This document shows positions 6,232 to 15,188 of a stretch of DNA of 64,000 bases, in pieces. The stretch comes from Actinomadura oligospora ATCC 43269. GTDB taxonomy: Bacteria; Actinomycetota; Actinomycetes; Streptosporangiales; Streptosporangiaceae. The position numbers were made by a program, and so were the translations under genes. Positions within the stretch are counted from its first letter, which is position 1, and each line of letters opens with the position of its first letter. A model generated the notes under the pieces. The model had not been told where the DNA came from. It was given only the letters and a program-made list of their open reading frames with translations, and searched no databases. Where the stretch lies: positions 1 to 64,000 of the forward strand of contig NZ_KI912411.1 in assembly GCF_000518265.1 (NCBI RefSeq). Reading direction: 5' to 3'.

Positions 6232-8628
6232 TCATGACGCGCGGAGGACGATGAGCGCGACGTCGTCATTGGAGGGTTCGGGGCCGAAGTCGCGGACGGC
6301 GCGCTGGATCCGCGCGGCGACCGCGCCCGCGCTGAGCCCGGTGCAACCGGCGAGGAGCCGTTCCAGGCCCGCGTCGTCGCCGAGCAGCCGGCCCCCGTGC
6401 CGACGCTCGGTCACACCGTCGGTGACGCACAGCAGCACCTGGCCACGGCGCAGCTCGACGGGATCGGCGTGGAAGTCGACGTCGTCGAAGACGCCGAGCA
6501 GCGGCTGCGCGCTGCCGACCTCGTGGACGGTGCCGTCCGGGTCGAGGATCAGCGGCGGGGGGTGCCCGGCGCTGGTGAGGGCGATGGACACGCCGTCCCG
6601 TCCGGGGCGCGGGGTGATCTCCCCGTGCAGCAGGGTCAGCAGCCGTCCGCGTTCGCCCTCGCCGAGGATCAGCCGGTTCAGCCGGGCGAGGACGTCGGGG
6701 ACCGGCAGCTCCTCGGCGGCGAGGATGCGCAGCGCGTGGCGGGCGAGGCCGGTGACGGCGGCGGCCTGCGGGCCGGTTCCGCACACGTCGCCGATCGCGA
6801 ACCGCCAGCGGTCCACGGGGCCGGTGACGAGCGGGCCGCCCGGGCCGCCCTCCCGCTCGGGGCATTCGAACACGTCGTAGAAGTCGCCGCCGACCTCGCT
6901 GCCCTCCCCCGCCGGTTCGTAGACGACCGCGACCTCCAGGCCGGGGATGTCGGGAACGTCCGGCGGCAGGAGGCTGCGCTGGAGGGCGCTGCTCATGGTG
7001 GTCTGCGCCGAGTAGAGGCGGGCGTTGTCGATGGCGAGGGCGGCGCGGCGGCTCAGCTCCTCGGCGAGCTCGATGGCGCTGCGCGGGAACCGGTCGCCCG
7101 CCGGGCGGCCGATGACGATCGCGCCGATGCGGCGGCCGCGGGCGATGAGCGGGAAGGCGTGCACGGTACCGGCGGTATCCGGGCCGGTGACCTCGGCGAG
7201 GCCGTACCAGGGGCCGGGCACGTCGGGGCGGGGGCCCTGCGCGGCGCGGTCGAGCTGGGCGCGCAGGGCGTCGGCGCGGGTCTCGTCGGCGTGCCAGACG
7301 TAGGCGAGGGCGGGTGGGCCCGCGTCGGTGTCGGTGTAGACGGCGCACCAGGTCGCCAGGCGGGGCACGACGAGCTGGGCGACCAGGGCCATCGTGCGTT
7401 CCTGGTCGAGGGTGCCGGCGAGCAGGTCGCTGGCCTCGGCGACGAAGCTGAGCCAGCCGCGCCAGGACCGTTCCAGCTCGCCGACGCGGGCCTTCTCCAG
7501 GGAGAGGGCCATCTCCTCGGCGATCCGGCCGAGGCGGACGCCGTCTCCGGGTTCGAACCGTCCGGGCTCGGCGGACACGGCGACGACCAGGCCGGTGAGA
7601 CGGCCCTGGTTCTCCAGTGGCGCGGCGGCCATGGAACGGGCGCGCAACGCGGCGGCGATCGGGTCGGAGGTGTCGGTGGCGATCCAGGGCGCGCCCGCGC
7701 GCGCGTCGGGGCCGAGGTTGACCACCGACAGCTCGTCCGGGCCGGGTTCGGTGGTGAGCCCGGCCGACGCGGCGACGACCAGGGAGCCGTCCCGTTCGGT
7801 GAGCAGCACGGCCGCGCCCTCGACGTCGAGGAGGTCGCGGACGGAGGACAACGCGTCCTCCAGGGATTCCACGCCCGCGGGGGTGCGCAGCAGCCGGTCG
7901 CTCGCGGCGGGCAGCGCGGGCGGCTCGGAACGCCGGGCGATGAACGTGCCGGAGCCGCGCGCCGTCCTGCGGGCGGCGGGCCGCGACACGCCCGTGCCGC
8001 CCGTCGGGTGCGTCCGGAGTCCGTTGGTGGTGCCGGGACGGGGGGCCGGTCGCCGGGCGGAGGCCGGACCGGGTTCCGGCGCGCCCCAGCCGGGGTCCGC
8101 GGCGGTGCGTCCGGCACGTCCGGCTGGAGGGGTTCCTGGAGTCGTCCCGTCGGATCCCGTTGATTCCGGACGGGCCGGAAAACCCGGACGACGGGCGAAA
8201 TCGTCCGTCGGAGGCTCCTCCGGCTCGGGCCCCGGACGGGTCAGGCGGAACCAGATGCCCTTGCTCTCGTGGTCGTAGTCGACGCCCCAGGACGCGGCGA
8301 GCCGGGCGATCGACGGCAGGCCGCGGCCGCTCGCGGCGGTCACTCCGGGCATCACGGGCGTCCGGGTGGGGTGCCGGTCGCGGACCTCGATCTGGATCTC
8401 GTCGCCGGTGAGGGTGCAGATCACGTCGAAGGCGGTGCCCGCGTAGGCGACCGCGTTCGTGGCCAGCTCACTGGTCGCGAGCACCGCGTCGTCGGCGGCC
8501 TCGGCGAGGCCCCACTCGCGCAGGGTCTGCTGGACGAAGCGACGCGCGTCCGCCACGGAGGCCGCAGCGGACGGGAAGGTGGCCGACGCCGTCTGCCGAT
8601 CCAACTGCCGTCCTTCGCTCGTCGTCAC
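6232..8628 (-). CDS. osaC: Multidomain SpoIIE-type phosphatase with N-terminal RsbW-like domain (OsaC-like)
   Basis: 798 aa from GTG 8628. Order: GHKL ATPase domain (about 15-135, LATSELATNAVAYAG, then EVRDRHP), a Pro/Gly/Arg-rich linker (140-235), two GAF-like sensor domains (about 250-390 and 395-545), and a C-terminal PP2C/SpoIIE phosphatase (550-798, with EVGGDFYDVF, AIGDVCGTG, SAGHPPPLI, VTDGVTERR and SNDDVALIVL metal-site motifs). This architecture and its position next to an osaAB pair match OsaC of Streptomyces, which helps return the osmotic stress response to baseline by controlling a SigB-like factor. The start is uncertain: an ATG at 8733 adds 35 poorly conserved residues. Confidence 0.82.
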   Translation of the reverse strand: MTTSEGRQLDRQTASATFPSAAASVADARRFVQQTLREWGLAEAADDAVLATSELATNAVAYAGTAFDVICTLTGDEIQIEVRDRHPTRTPVMPGVTAASGRGLPSIARLAASWGVDYDHESKGIWFRLTRPGPEPEEPPTDDFARRPGFPARPESTGSDGTTPGTPPAGRAGRTAADPGWGAPEPGPASARRPAPRPGTTNGLRTHPTGGTGVSRPAARRTARGSGTFIARRSEPPALPAASDRLLRTPAGVESLEDALSSVRDLLDVEGAAVLLTERDGSLVVAASAGLTTEPGPDELSVVNLGPDARAGAPWIATDTSDPIAAALRARSMAAAPLENQGRLTGLVVAVSAEPGRFEPGDGVRLGRIAEEMALSLEKARVGELERSWRGWLSFVAEASDLLAGTLDQERTMALVAQLVVPRLATWCAVYTDTDAGPPALAYVWHADETRADALRAQLDRAAQGPRPDVPGPWYGLAEVTGPDTAGTVHAFPLIARGRRIGAIVIGRPAGDRFPRSAIELAEELSRRAALAIDNARLYSAQTTMSSALQRSLLPPDVPDIPGLEVAVVYEPAGEGSEVGGDFYDVFECPEREGGPGGPLVTGPVDRWRFAIGDVCGTGPQAAAVTGLARHALRILAAEELPVPDVLARLNRLILGEGERGRLLTLLHGEITPRPGRDGVSIALTSAGHPPPLILDPDGTVHEVGSAQPLLGVFDDVDFHADPVELRRGQVLLCVTDGVTERRHGGRLLGDDAGLERLLAGCTGLSAGAVAARIQRAVRDFGPEPSNDDVALIVLRAS

Positions 8629-8911
8629 TTCTAGTCTGGCCGCACATCCGAGTCTGGCCGCCGTGACAGACTGGCTCAACCAGCCGGGCGCCGGTACCGT
8701 CCACCGTGCTCGCGCCGGGACAGACCGTAACACGAAGCCTGTGGGGGGCGGGTGCGGTCACCCTGTGGCGGCATCGTGGACCGGTGGCACGGACCGGGCG
8801 GGCGGACGGGTCCGGCGCGCGGCCACCGGGCCAGTGGCGACGTAAAGTACAGATGCGGGCTGGACGAGGCGCCCGAGCCAGCGGGCACCCGTCGGCCAGG
8901 AGGATGGACTG

Positions 8912-11900
8912 ATGCCCCGTAGCGCCACGCGTTCCCGAGCGGGGGACGGTGTCTCACGCGACACCACTCCGCGGTACAGCGACGCCGATCTGGAGCCGCT
9001 GCTGCGGGCCCTGGCGGCCGTCCGGGACGGCAGGCTGCGCACGCCCGTCGAGGTGACCGGCGAGGGCGCCGTCGCCGACGCCATGGCGGTGCTGGACCAG
9101 ATCCGCGACAACGGCCACCAGGTCGCCTCCGGGCTGGCCCGGGTACGCCGCGAGATCGGCCGGGACGGCCAGCTGCGGGGGCGGCTCACGCCCGGCACGC
9201 TGCGCGGCTCGTGGGCCGGCGCGGTGGAGGACTCCAACGCCATCCTGGACAAGCTGACCGACCTCGCCAACGGCATGTACAAGGTGGTGGAGGCGGTCGC
9301 CAAGGGCGACCTGACCCAGCGGGTCGAGCTGCGCGCGGGTGGCCGTCCGATGCGCGGCGAGCTGCTGCGGATGGCCAAGTCGGTGAACGTGATGGTCGAG
9401 CTGCTGGACCAGTTCACCTGGGAGGTCACCCAGTTCGCCCGGGAGGTCGGCACCGAGGGGCGCCTCGGCGGCAAGGCGTCCGCGCGCGGCATGTCCGGCC
9501 GCTGGCGGGACGTGACGGCCGCGGTGAACGTGATGGCCGACCGGCTGACCAGCCAGGTCCGCGACATCGCCGAGGTGACCACGGCGGTGGCGCGCGGCGA
9601 CCTGACCCGGAAGGTGACCGTCGAGGCGGCCGGTGAGCTCCAGGAGCTGAAGCTCACCGTGAACCAGATGGTCGACACGCTGTCGGCGTTCGCCGACGAG
9701 GTCACGCGCGTCGCCCGCGAGGTGGGCTCGGAGGGCCAGCTGGGCGGGCAGGCGAAGGTGCACGGCGTGTCGGGGGTCTGGAAGGACCTCACCGACAACG
9801 TGAACGCGATGGCGAACAACCTGACCAGTCAGGTCCGCAACATCGCGCAGGTGACGACGGCGGTCGCGGACGGCGACCTGACCAAGAAGATCACCGTCGG
9901 CGCGCAGGGCGAGATCCTGCAGCTGAAGTCCACGGTGAACCAGATGGTCGACACGCTGTCGGCGTTCGCCGACGAGGTCACGCGCGTCGCCCGCGAGGTC
10001 GGCACCGAGGGACGTCTCGGCGGGCAGGCGCGGGTGCCGGGCGTGAGCGGCGTCTGGAAGGACCTGACCAGCAACGTCAACGGCATGGCGTCCAACCTGA
10101 CCTACCAGGTCCGCAACATCGCGCAGGTGACGACGGCGGTCGCGGAGGGCGACCTGACCAAGAAGATCACCGTGGACGCGCAGGGCGAGATCCTGCAGCT
10201 CAAGGACACCATCAACACCATGGTCGACACCCTGTCGGCCTTCGCCAACGAGGTCACGCGCGTCGCCCGCGAAGTCGGCACCGAGGGACGCCTCGGCGGG
10301 CAGGCGAAGGTGCACGGCGTGTCGGGGATCTGGAAGGACCTCACCGACAACGTCAACTCGATGGCGAACAACCTGACCGTCCAGGTGCGCGGGATCGCGC
10401 AGGTCACGACGGCGGTCGCGCACGGCGACCTGACCAAGAAGATCGGCGTCGACGCGCAGGGCGAGATCCTGCAGCTCAAGGACACCATCAACACCATGGT
10501 CGACACCCTGTCGGCCTTCGCCAACGAAGTGACCCGCGTCGCGCGCGAGGTCGGCACGGAGGGCGAGCTCGGCGGCCAGGCGAGCGTGCCGGGCGCGGGC
10601 GGCATGTGGAAGGACCTCACCGACAACGTCAACGGCATGGCGTCCAACCTGACCTACCAGGTCCGCAACATCGCGCAGGTGGCGACGGCGGTGGCCGACG
10701 GCGACCTGACCAAGCGGATCGACGTGGACGCGCAGGGCGAGATCCTGTCGCTGAAGACCACGCTGAACACGATGGTGGACACGCTGTCGTCGTTCGCGTC
10801 CGAGGTCACCCGCGTCGCGCGCGAGGTCGGCACGGAGGGACGCCTCGGCGGGCAGGCCGAGGTCGAGGGCGTGTCGGGCACCTGGAAGCGGCTGACCGAG
10901 AGCGTGAACGAGCTGGCGTCCAACCTGACGACGCAGGTGCGGGCGATCGGCGAGGTGGCGAGCGCGGTCGCGCGCGGCGACCTGACCCGGACGATCACGG
11001 TGGAGGCGCGCGGCGAGGTCGCCGAGCTGTCCGACAACGTGAACCTGATGGTCACGACGCTGCGCGAGACGACCCAGGCGAACGAGGAGCAGGACTGGCT
11101 CAAGACCAACCTCGCGCGGATCGGCGGGCTCATGCAGGGCCACCGCGACCTCTACCAGGTCGCGAACCTCATCATGAACGAGCTGACCCCGACCGCCAGC
11201 GCCCAGTACGGCGCGTTCTACCTGGCCGAGGGGCAGCCGGGCGAGCGGGAGCTGGTGCTGATCGCCGGGTACGGCATCCCGCGGGACCGGCTGCGCGGGG
11301 TGCGGTTCCAACCCGGTGAGGGGCTGGTCGGGCAGGCCGCGCTGGAGCGCCGGACGGTCCTGATCGCCGGCGCCCCGGCCGACTACGTCAAGATCGGCTC
11401 GGGGCTGGGCGAGGCGTCACCGGCGAACGTGATCGTGCTGCCGATCGTGTTCGAGGACGAGGTGCTGGGCGCGATCGAGCTGGCCTCGTTCTCCCGGTTC
11501 ACCGACGTCCACCTGGCGTTCTTCACCCAGCTGATCGAGACGATCGGGGTGACGCTGAACGCGATCCGGGCCAACACCCGCACCGAGGCGCTGCTGACCG
11601 AGTCGCAGCGGCTCGCCCAGGAGCTCCAGGAGCGGTCGGACGAGCTGCAACGCCAGCAGGGCGAGCTGCGGCACTCCAACACCGAGCTGGAGGAGAAGGC
11701 GGCGCTGCTGGCCCAGCAGAACCGGGCGATCGAGATCCAGAACTTCCAGATCGAGCAGGCCCGCCGGACGCTGGAGGAGCGCGCCGAGCAGCTGGCGGTG
11801 TCCTCGCGGTACAAGTCGGAGTTCCTGGCGAACATGTCGCACGAGCTGCGGACGCCGCTGAACAGCCTGCTCGTGCTGGCCAAGCTGCTGTCGGAGAACC

Positions 11901-13174
11901 CGGGCGGCAACCTCACCGACAAGCAGGTGGAGTTCGCCCGGACGATCCACGACTCGGGCACCGACCTGCTGGAGCTGATCAACGACATCCTCGACCTGGC
12001 CAAGGTGGAGGCGGGCAAGATGGAGCTGCACCCGCAGCGGCTGCCGGTGTCGGCGCTGGTCGACTACGTGGAGGCGACGTTCCGCCCGCTGTCGGTCGAC
12101 AAGGGGCTGGAGTTCGACGTCGAGGTCGCCGACGGCGTCCCGGAGACGCTGTTCACCGACGAGCAGCGTCTCCAGCAGGTGCTGCGGAACCTGCTGTCCA
12201 ACGCGGTGAAGTTCACCGCCGAGGGGCAGGTGCGGCTGGTCATCGAGCCCGCCGGGGACACCGACTTCGCGCTGGCCTCGCTCTGGCAGACCCCGGACGT
12301 GCTGGCCTTCCGCGTGATCGACACCGGGATCGGGGTGAGCGCGGACAAGCTCCAGGTGATCTTCGAGCCGTTCACCCAGGCGGACGGCACCACCAACCGG
12401 CGCTACGGCGGCACCGGGCTCGGCCTGTCGATCAGCCGGAACATCGCGCGGCTGCTCGGCGGGGAGATCCAGGTCCGCAGCGAGCCGGGCAAGGGCAGCG
12501 TGTTCACGCTGTACCTGCCCGCGCACTACGCCGAGTCGGAGGGGCGGCGGCGTCCGGCCGTCCCGCTGGAGGGGGCGGCCTCCCCCGCGCCCGAGCTGTC
12601 CACGGTCGAGCCGATGATCAACGGCGGGGACGGGGCGTCCGCTCCGGACCTGCTCGTCCCGCCGCTCGCGCCGTCCGAGCCCGGCAACGGCGGCGCGGCC
12701 GGGGCGGCGGACGTACCGGGCGACAACGGCGGCGCGGCGATCGCGGGCCTGCTGTCGGAGCCGCCCGCCGACTTCACCGACACCATCCTCGCGGGCCGCA
12801 AGGTGCTCATCGTCGACGACGACGTCCGCAACGTGTTCGCCCTGACCAGCGTCCTGGAGGGCTACGGGATGGAGGTGTTCTACGCTGAGGACGGGCAGGC
12901 CGGCATCGACCTGCTGCACCGCAACCCGGACGTCGCGCTCGTCCTGATGGACGTGATGATGCCGGGTCTGGACGGGTACGCCACCACGGCCGCGATCCGG
13001 GAAATGCCGCAGTTCGCCGACTTGCCGATCATCGTGATCACGGCCAAGGTGATGAAGGGCGACCGGGAGCGGAGCCTCGCCGCCGGGGCGTCGGACTACG
13101 TGCCGAAGCCCGTCGACGTCGACCGCCTGCTGGAGGTCATGCGGGTGTGGCTCGGCCGCTCGGTCATCGGCTGA
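8912..13174 (+). CDS. osaA: Hybrid sensor histidine kinase with tandem HAMP domains (OsaA-like)
   Basis: 1420 aa, no membrane segment, so a cytoplasmic kinase. After an N-terminal part come seven HAMP units of about 92 residues (from about residue 118 to 727), a GAF domain (about 730-885), a coiled coil (890-965), HisKA with His977 in MSHELRTPLN, HATPase (NLLSNAVKF, DTGIGV, GGTGLGL), a Gly/Pro/Ala linker, and a REC domain with Asp1347 in VLMDVMMPG. The ATG has AGGAGG about 8 nt upstream. It is followed by the OsaB-like regulator and is divergent from the OsaC-like gene, as in the Streptomyces osmoadaptation locus. Phosphotransfer His977 to Asp1347 to OsaB is inferred. Confidence 0.87.
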   Translation: MPRSATRSRAGDGVSRDTTPRYSDADLEPLLRALAAVRDGRLRTPVEVTGEGAVADAMAVLDQIRDNGHQVASGLARVRREIGRDGQLRGRLTPGTLRGSWAGAVEDSNAILDKLTDLANGMYKVVEAVAKGDLTQRVELRAGGRPMRGELLRMAKSVNVMVELLDQFTWEVTQFAREVGTEGRLGGKASARGMSGRWRDVTAAVNVMADRLTSQVRDIAEVTTAVARGDLTRKVTVEAAGELQELKLTVNQMVDTLSAFADEVTRVAREVGSEGQLGGQAKVHGVSGVWKDLTDNVNAMANNLTSQVRNIAQVTTAVADGDLTKKITVGAQGEILQLKSTVNQMVDTLSAFADEVTRVAREVGTEGRLGGQARVPGVSGVWKDLTSNVNGMASNLTYQVRNIAQVTTAVAEGDLTKKITVDAQGEILQLKDTINTMVDTLSAFANEVTRVAREVGTEGRLGGQAKVHGVSGIWKDLTDNVNSMANNLTVQVRGIAQVTTAVAHGDLTKKIGVDAQGEILQLKDTINTMVDTLSAFANEVTRVAREVGTEGELGGQASVPGAGGMWKDLTDNVNGMASNLTYQVRNIAQVATAVADGDLTKRIDVDAQGEILSLKTTLNTMVDTLSSFASEVTRVAREVGTEGRLGGQAEVEGVSGTWKRLTESVNELASNLTTQVRAIGEVASAVARGDLTRTITVEARGEVAELSDNVNLMVTTLRETTQANEEQDWLKTNLARIGGLMQGHRDLYQVANLIMNELTPTASAQYGAFYLAEGQPGERELVLIAGYGIPRDRLRGVRFQPGEGLVGQAALERRTVLIAGAPADYVKIGSGLGEASPANVIVLPIVFEDEVLGAIELASFSRFTDVHLAFFTQLIETIGVTLNAIRANTRTEALLTESQRLAQELQERSDELQRQQGELRHSNTELEEKAALLAQQNRAIEIQNFQIEQARRTLEERAEQLAVSSRYKSEFLANMSHELRTPLNSLLVLAKLLSENPGGNLTDKQVEFARTIHDSGTDLLELINDILDLAKVEAGKMELHPQRLPVSALVDYVEATFRPLSVDKGLEFDVEVADGVPETLFTDEQRLQQVLRNLLSNAVKFTAEGQVRLVIEPAGDTDFALASLWQTPDVLAFRVIDTGIGVSADKLQVIFEPFTQADGTTNRRYGGTGLGLSISRNIARLLGGEIQVRSEPGKGSVFTLYLPAHYAESEGRRRPAVPLEGAASPAPELSTVEPMINGGDGASAPDLLVPPLAPSEPGNGGAAGAADVPGDNGGAAIAGLLSEPPADFTDTILAGRKVLIVDDDVRNVFALTSVLEGYGMEVFYAEDGQAGIDLLHRNPDVALVLMDVMMPGLDGYATTAAIREMPQFADLPIIVITAKVMKGDRERSLAAGASDYVPKPVDVDRLLEVMRVWLGRSVIG
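9545..11060 (+). repeat. 276-bp tandem repeats encoding HAMP units
   Basis: Copies begin at 9545, 9821, 10097, 10373, 10649 and 10925 (the last is partial), each exactly 276 bp, i.e. 92 codons, apart. They share long identical stretches, for example the DNA coding EVTRVAREVG and TAVA.GDLT. A more diverged unit precedes them from about 9263. The spacing suggests growth by unequal recombination within the kinase gene. Confidence 0.9.
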
Positions 13175-13273
13175 CGCCGCGTTCCCGGCGGGCCCGCCTC
13201 GTCCGGCGGCGTCCGTGCCGGGCGTCCGGCGACCGCCGCCACATCAGCAGGTGCCGTAACGGGAAGGCAACGC

Positions 13274-14065
13274 GTGGACGACAAGGCGAAGATCCTGCTC
13301 GTGGACGACCGGGAGGAGAACCTCGTCGCGCTCGAGGCGATCCTCAGCTCGCTCGACCAGGACCTGGTCCGGGCCCGGTCCGGTGAGGAGGCGCTGAAGG
13401 CGCTGCTCACCGACGAGTACGCGGTCATCCTGCTGGACGTGATCATGCCCGGGATGGACGGGTTCGAGACCGCCCGGGACATCAAGCGGCGCAAGAAGAC
13501 CCGCGACCTGCCGATCATCTTCCTCACCGCGGTCGACAGCGACCCGGACTACGCCTTCCGCGGCTACGCGGCGGGCGCGGTGGACTTCATCTCCAAGCCG
13601 TTCGACCCGTGGGTGCTGCGCGCGAAGGTGTCGGTGTTCGTGGAGCTGCACAACAAGAACCGGCAGCTCAGGGAGCAGGCGAGCCTGCTACGTGACCAGG
13701 CCGCGCTGCTGCGCGCGACGCCGTCGCCGGGTCCCGCCTCGCAGCGGATCGCGGTCGCCCGCGACCGGGCGGCGCGGCTGCGCGACCAGGTGCCCGAGGA
13801 CCTGCGTCCGGAGGTCGAGGAGCTGGAGCGCGGCCTGGCCGACGCCGCGATCGCCCTCAACGCCACGCCCGGTCCCGGTCCGGTGCCCGGCGCGGCTCCG
13901 GCGGCCGGTCCGGGTGTGGGCGCGCCCGGGGCGGGCGGCTCGGGCGCGGGCGGAGGGGCCGGTTCGGAGGGCGGGACCGGCTCGGGCGAGGGTGTTCCGG
14001 CCGACGCCGCAGGTGAGGCGAGTGTCGGCGCGGAGGCGGCAGATATCCCGACCGAACGTCCATAG
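13274..14065 (+). CDS. osaB: Response regulator with C-terminal coiled coil (OsaB-like)
   Basis: 263 aa. The REC domain spans residues 5-120 with acidic pocket Asp11/Asp12, phospho-acceptor Asp55 in LLDVIMPG, and Lys in SKPFDP. No DNA-binding domain follows; instead a charged helix predicted to coil (about 125-200, NRQLREQASLLRDQAALLR) and a Gly/Ala/Pro-rich tail. OsaB of Streptomyces has the same REC plus coiled-coil plan. It starts at GTG with GGAAGG upstream, 99 nt after the kinase gene, and is presumably its output partner. The tail is low complexity and probably variable between relatives. Confidence 0.83.
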   Translation: MDDKAKILLVDDREENLVALEAILSSLDQDLVRARSGEEALKALLTDEYAVILLDVIMPGMDGFETARDIKRRKKTRDLPIIFLTAVDSDPDYAFRGYAAGAVDFISKPFDPWVLRAKVSVFVELHNKNRQLREQASLLRDQAALLRATPSPGPASQRIAVARDRAARLRDQVPEDLRPEVEELERGLADAAIALNATPGPGPVPGAAPAAGPGVGAPGAGGSGAGGGAGSEGGTGSGEGVPADAAGEASVGAEAADIPTERP

Positions 14066-14171
14066 CCGGACAAGAATGGTCATATCACCCGTTTGGTGAC
14101 GTACTGGTTGCCTTGGGTGACGCGTCGCCCGGAGCGGCCTCGGGGAAGGTCCCGCTGCGGAGGTGGGGCCA

Positions 14172-15161
14172 ATGAACGCCGCCGCGTTGTTCGCCACGGG
14201 ATTCGGAACCGGACTGCTCGCGGGCGGGACGACGTGCGCGGCCGTGCAACTGGGCCTGCTGACCGGAGCGGTGCGCGGGGAGGCGCGGGCCGTCCGCCCG
14301 GTTGCGGTCTTCCTGTCGGCCAAGCTCGTCACGCATGCCGCGCTCGGCGCGCTGCTGGGGCTGGCCGGATCGGCGGTGGAACCGGGGCCGCGGATCAGGG
14401 CGACGCTACTGGTCGGCGCGTCCGCGCTGATGGTGCTCCTCGCGCTCGACCTGGTGGGGTTCGCGCCGGTCAGGCGGCTGTTGAGGCGGGCTCCGAAGGG
14501 CGGCGCCGAGGACGCGCACTGCGCGCCGCCGGGCTCGTCCTCCGGGCGGACGCGTCGTCCGGTCGTGCTCGGGGCGGCGACCGTGCTCGTGCCGTGCGCG
14601 CTGACGTTGACGACCGAGCTGCTCGCGGTGTCGTCGCGGTCGCCGTTCGGCGGGGCCGCCGTGATGGCCGGGTTCGTGCTGGGGACCGTGCCGCTGTTCG
14701 GCCTGGTCGGGGTGACCGTCGGGCGGGCGCTGACGCTGCTGCGCGGACGGCTGACGGCGCTGGTGGCCGTGGCTCTGGTGGCGGTCGCGGGCTGGACGCT
14801 GCTGTCCGGGCTGCGGCTGGGCGGCTGGCTGCCCGACGGCGGAAGCGAGGCCACCGCCGCGGCGTCCGCACGCTTCGTGTCGACCGACGCGTCCGGGACG
14901 CAGCTGATCACGGTGTACGCGCTGGACGCGGGCTACCGGCCGGCCGCGCTGACGGCCCGCGCGGGCGTGCACACGGTGCTCGTGCTCCGGACGAACGGAA
15001 CCCACGGCCACACGCGGGCCTTCACGATCCCCAGCCGGAACCAGGACGTGGTGCTGCCGGTCACCGGCGACACTCGCGTCGACCTCGGTGTGCCGAAGCC
15101 CGGACGGCTGCGCTACGTGTGCGCGTCCGGCCACTCCCCCGGCGAGATCACCTTCCGGTGA
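14172..15161 (+). CDS. Membrane protein (UreH/DsbD-like domain) fused to a cupredoxin-like domain
   Basis: 329 aa. Residues 1-215 form about six membrane helices of the UreH/DsbD/TauE-like type, with Cys22 in AGGTTCAAVQ and a Pro141-Cys142 pair in VLVPCALTL, the two equivalent half-repeat positions. After about residue 225 comes a beta-rich outside domain ending YVCASGHSPGEITF, which resembles the Cys-His copper loop of cupredoxins (Cys317, His321), with His278 or His280 as a further possible ligand. This suggests handling of copper or electrons at the membrane. The ATG was preferred to GTG 14163 because GGAGG lies 8 nt before it. No metal-resistance genes are adjacent, so the role is inferred only. 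Confidence 0.7.
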   Translation: MNAAALFATGFGTGLLAGGTTCAAVQLGLLTGAVRGEARAVRPVAVFLSAKLVTHAALGALLGLAGSAVEPGPRIRATLLVGASALMVLLALDLVGFAPVRRLLRRAPKGGAEDAHCAPPGSSSGRTRRPVVLGAATVLVPCALTLTTELLAVSSRSPFGGAAVMAGFVLGTVPLFGLVGVTVGRALTLLRGRLTALVAVALVAVAGWTLLSGLRLGGWLPDGGSEATAAASARFVSTDASGTQLITVYALDAGYRPAALTARAGVHTVLVLRTNGTHGHTRAFTIPSRNQDVVLPVTGDTRVDLGVPKPGRLRYVCASGHSPGEITFR

Positions 15162-15183
15162 CCCCGCCGGACGGGCGGGTCAC
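15158..15183. terminator. Possible hairpin between convergent genes
   Basis: GTGACCC (15158-15164) pairs with GGGTCAC (15177-15183), with more G/C pairs possible inside. It overlaps the stop of the cupredoxin-fusion gene and ends 5 nt before the gltX stop. No T-tract is seen. Confidence 0.35.
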
Positions 15184-15188
15184 GTGGA

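Noticed and set aside
8954..11311. A 785-codon open frame antisense to the HAMP kinase
   Set aside because: It lies opposite well-defined HAMP repeats and mirrors their 276-bp period. Its product has no features of its own.
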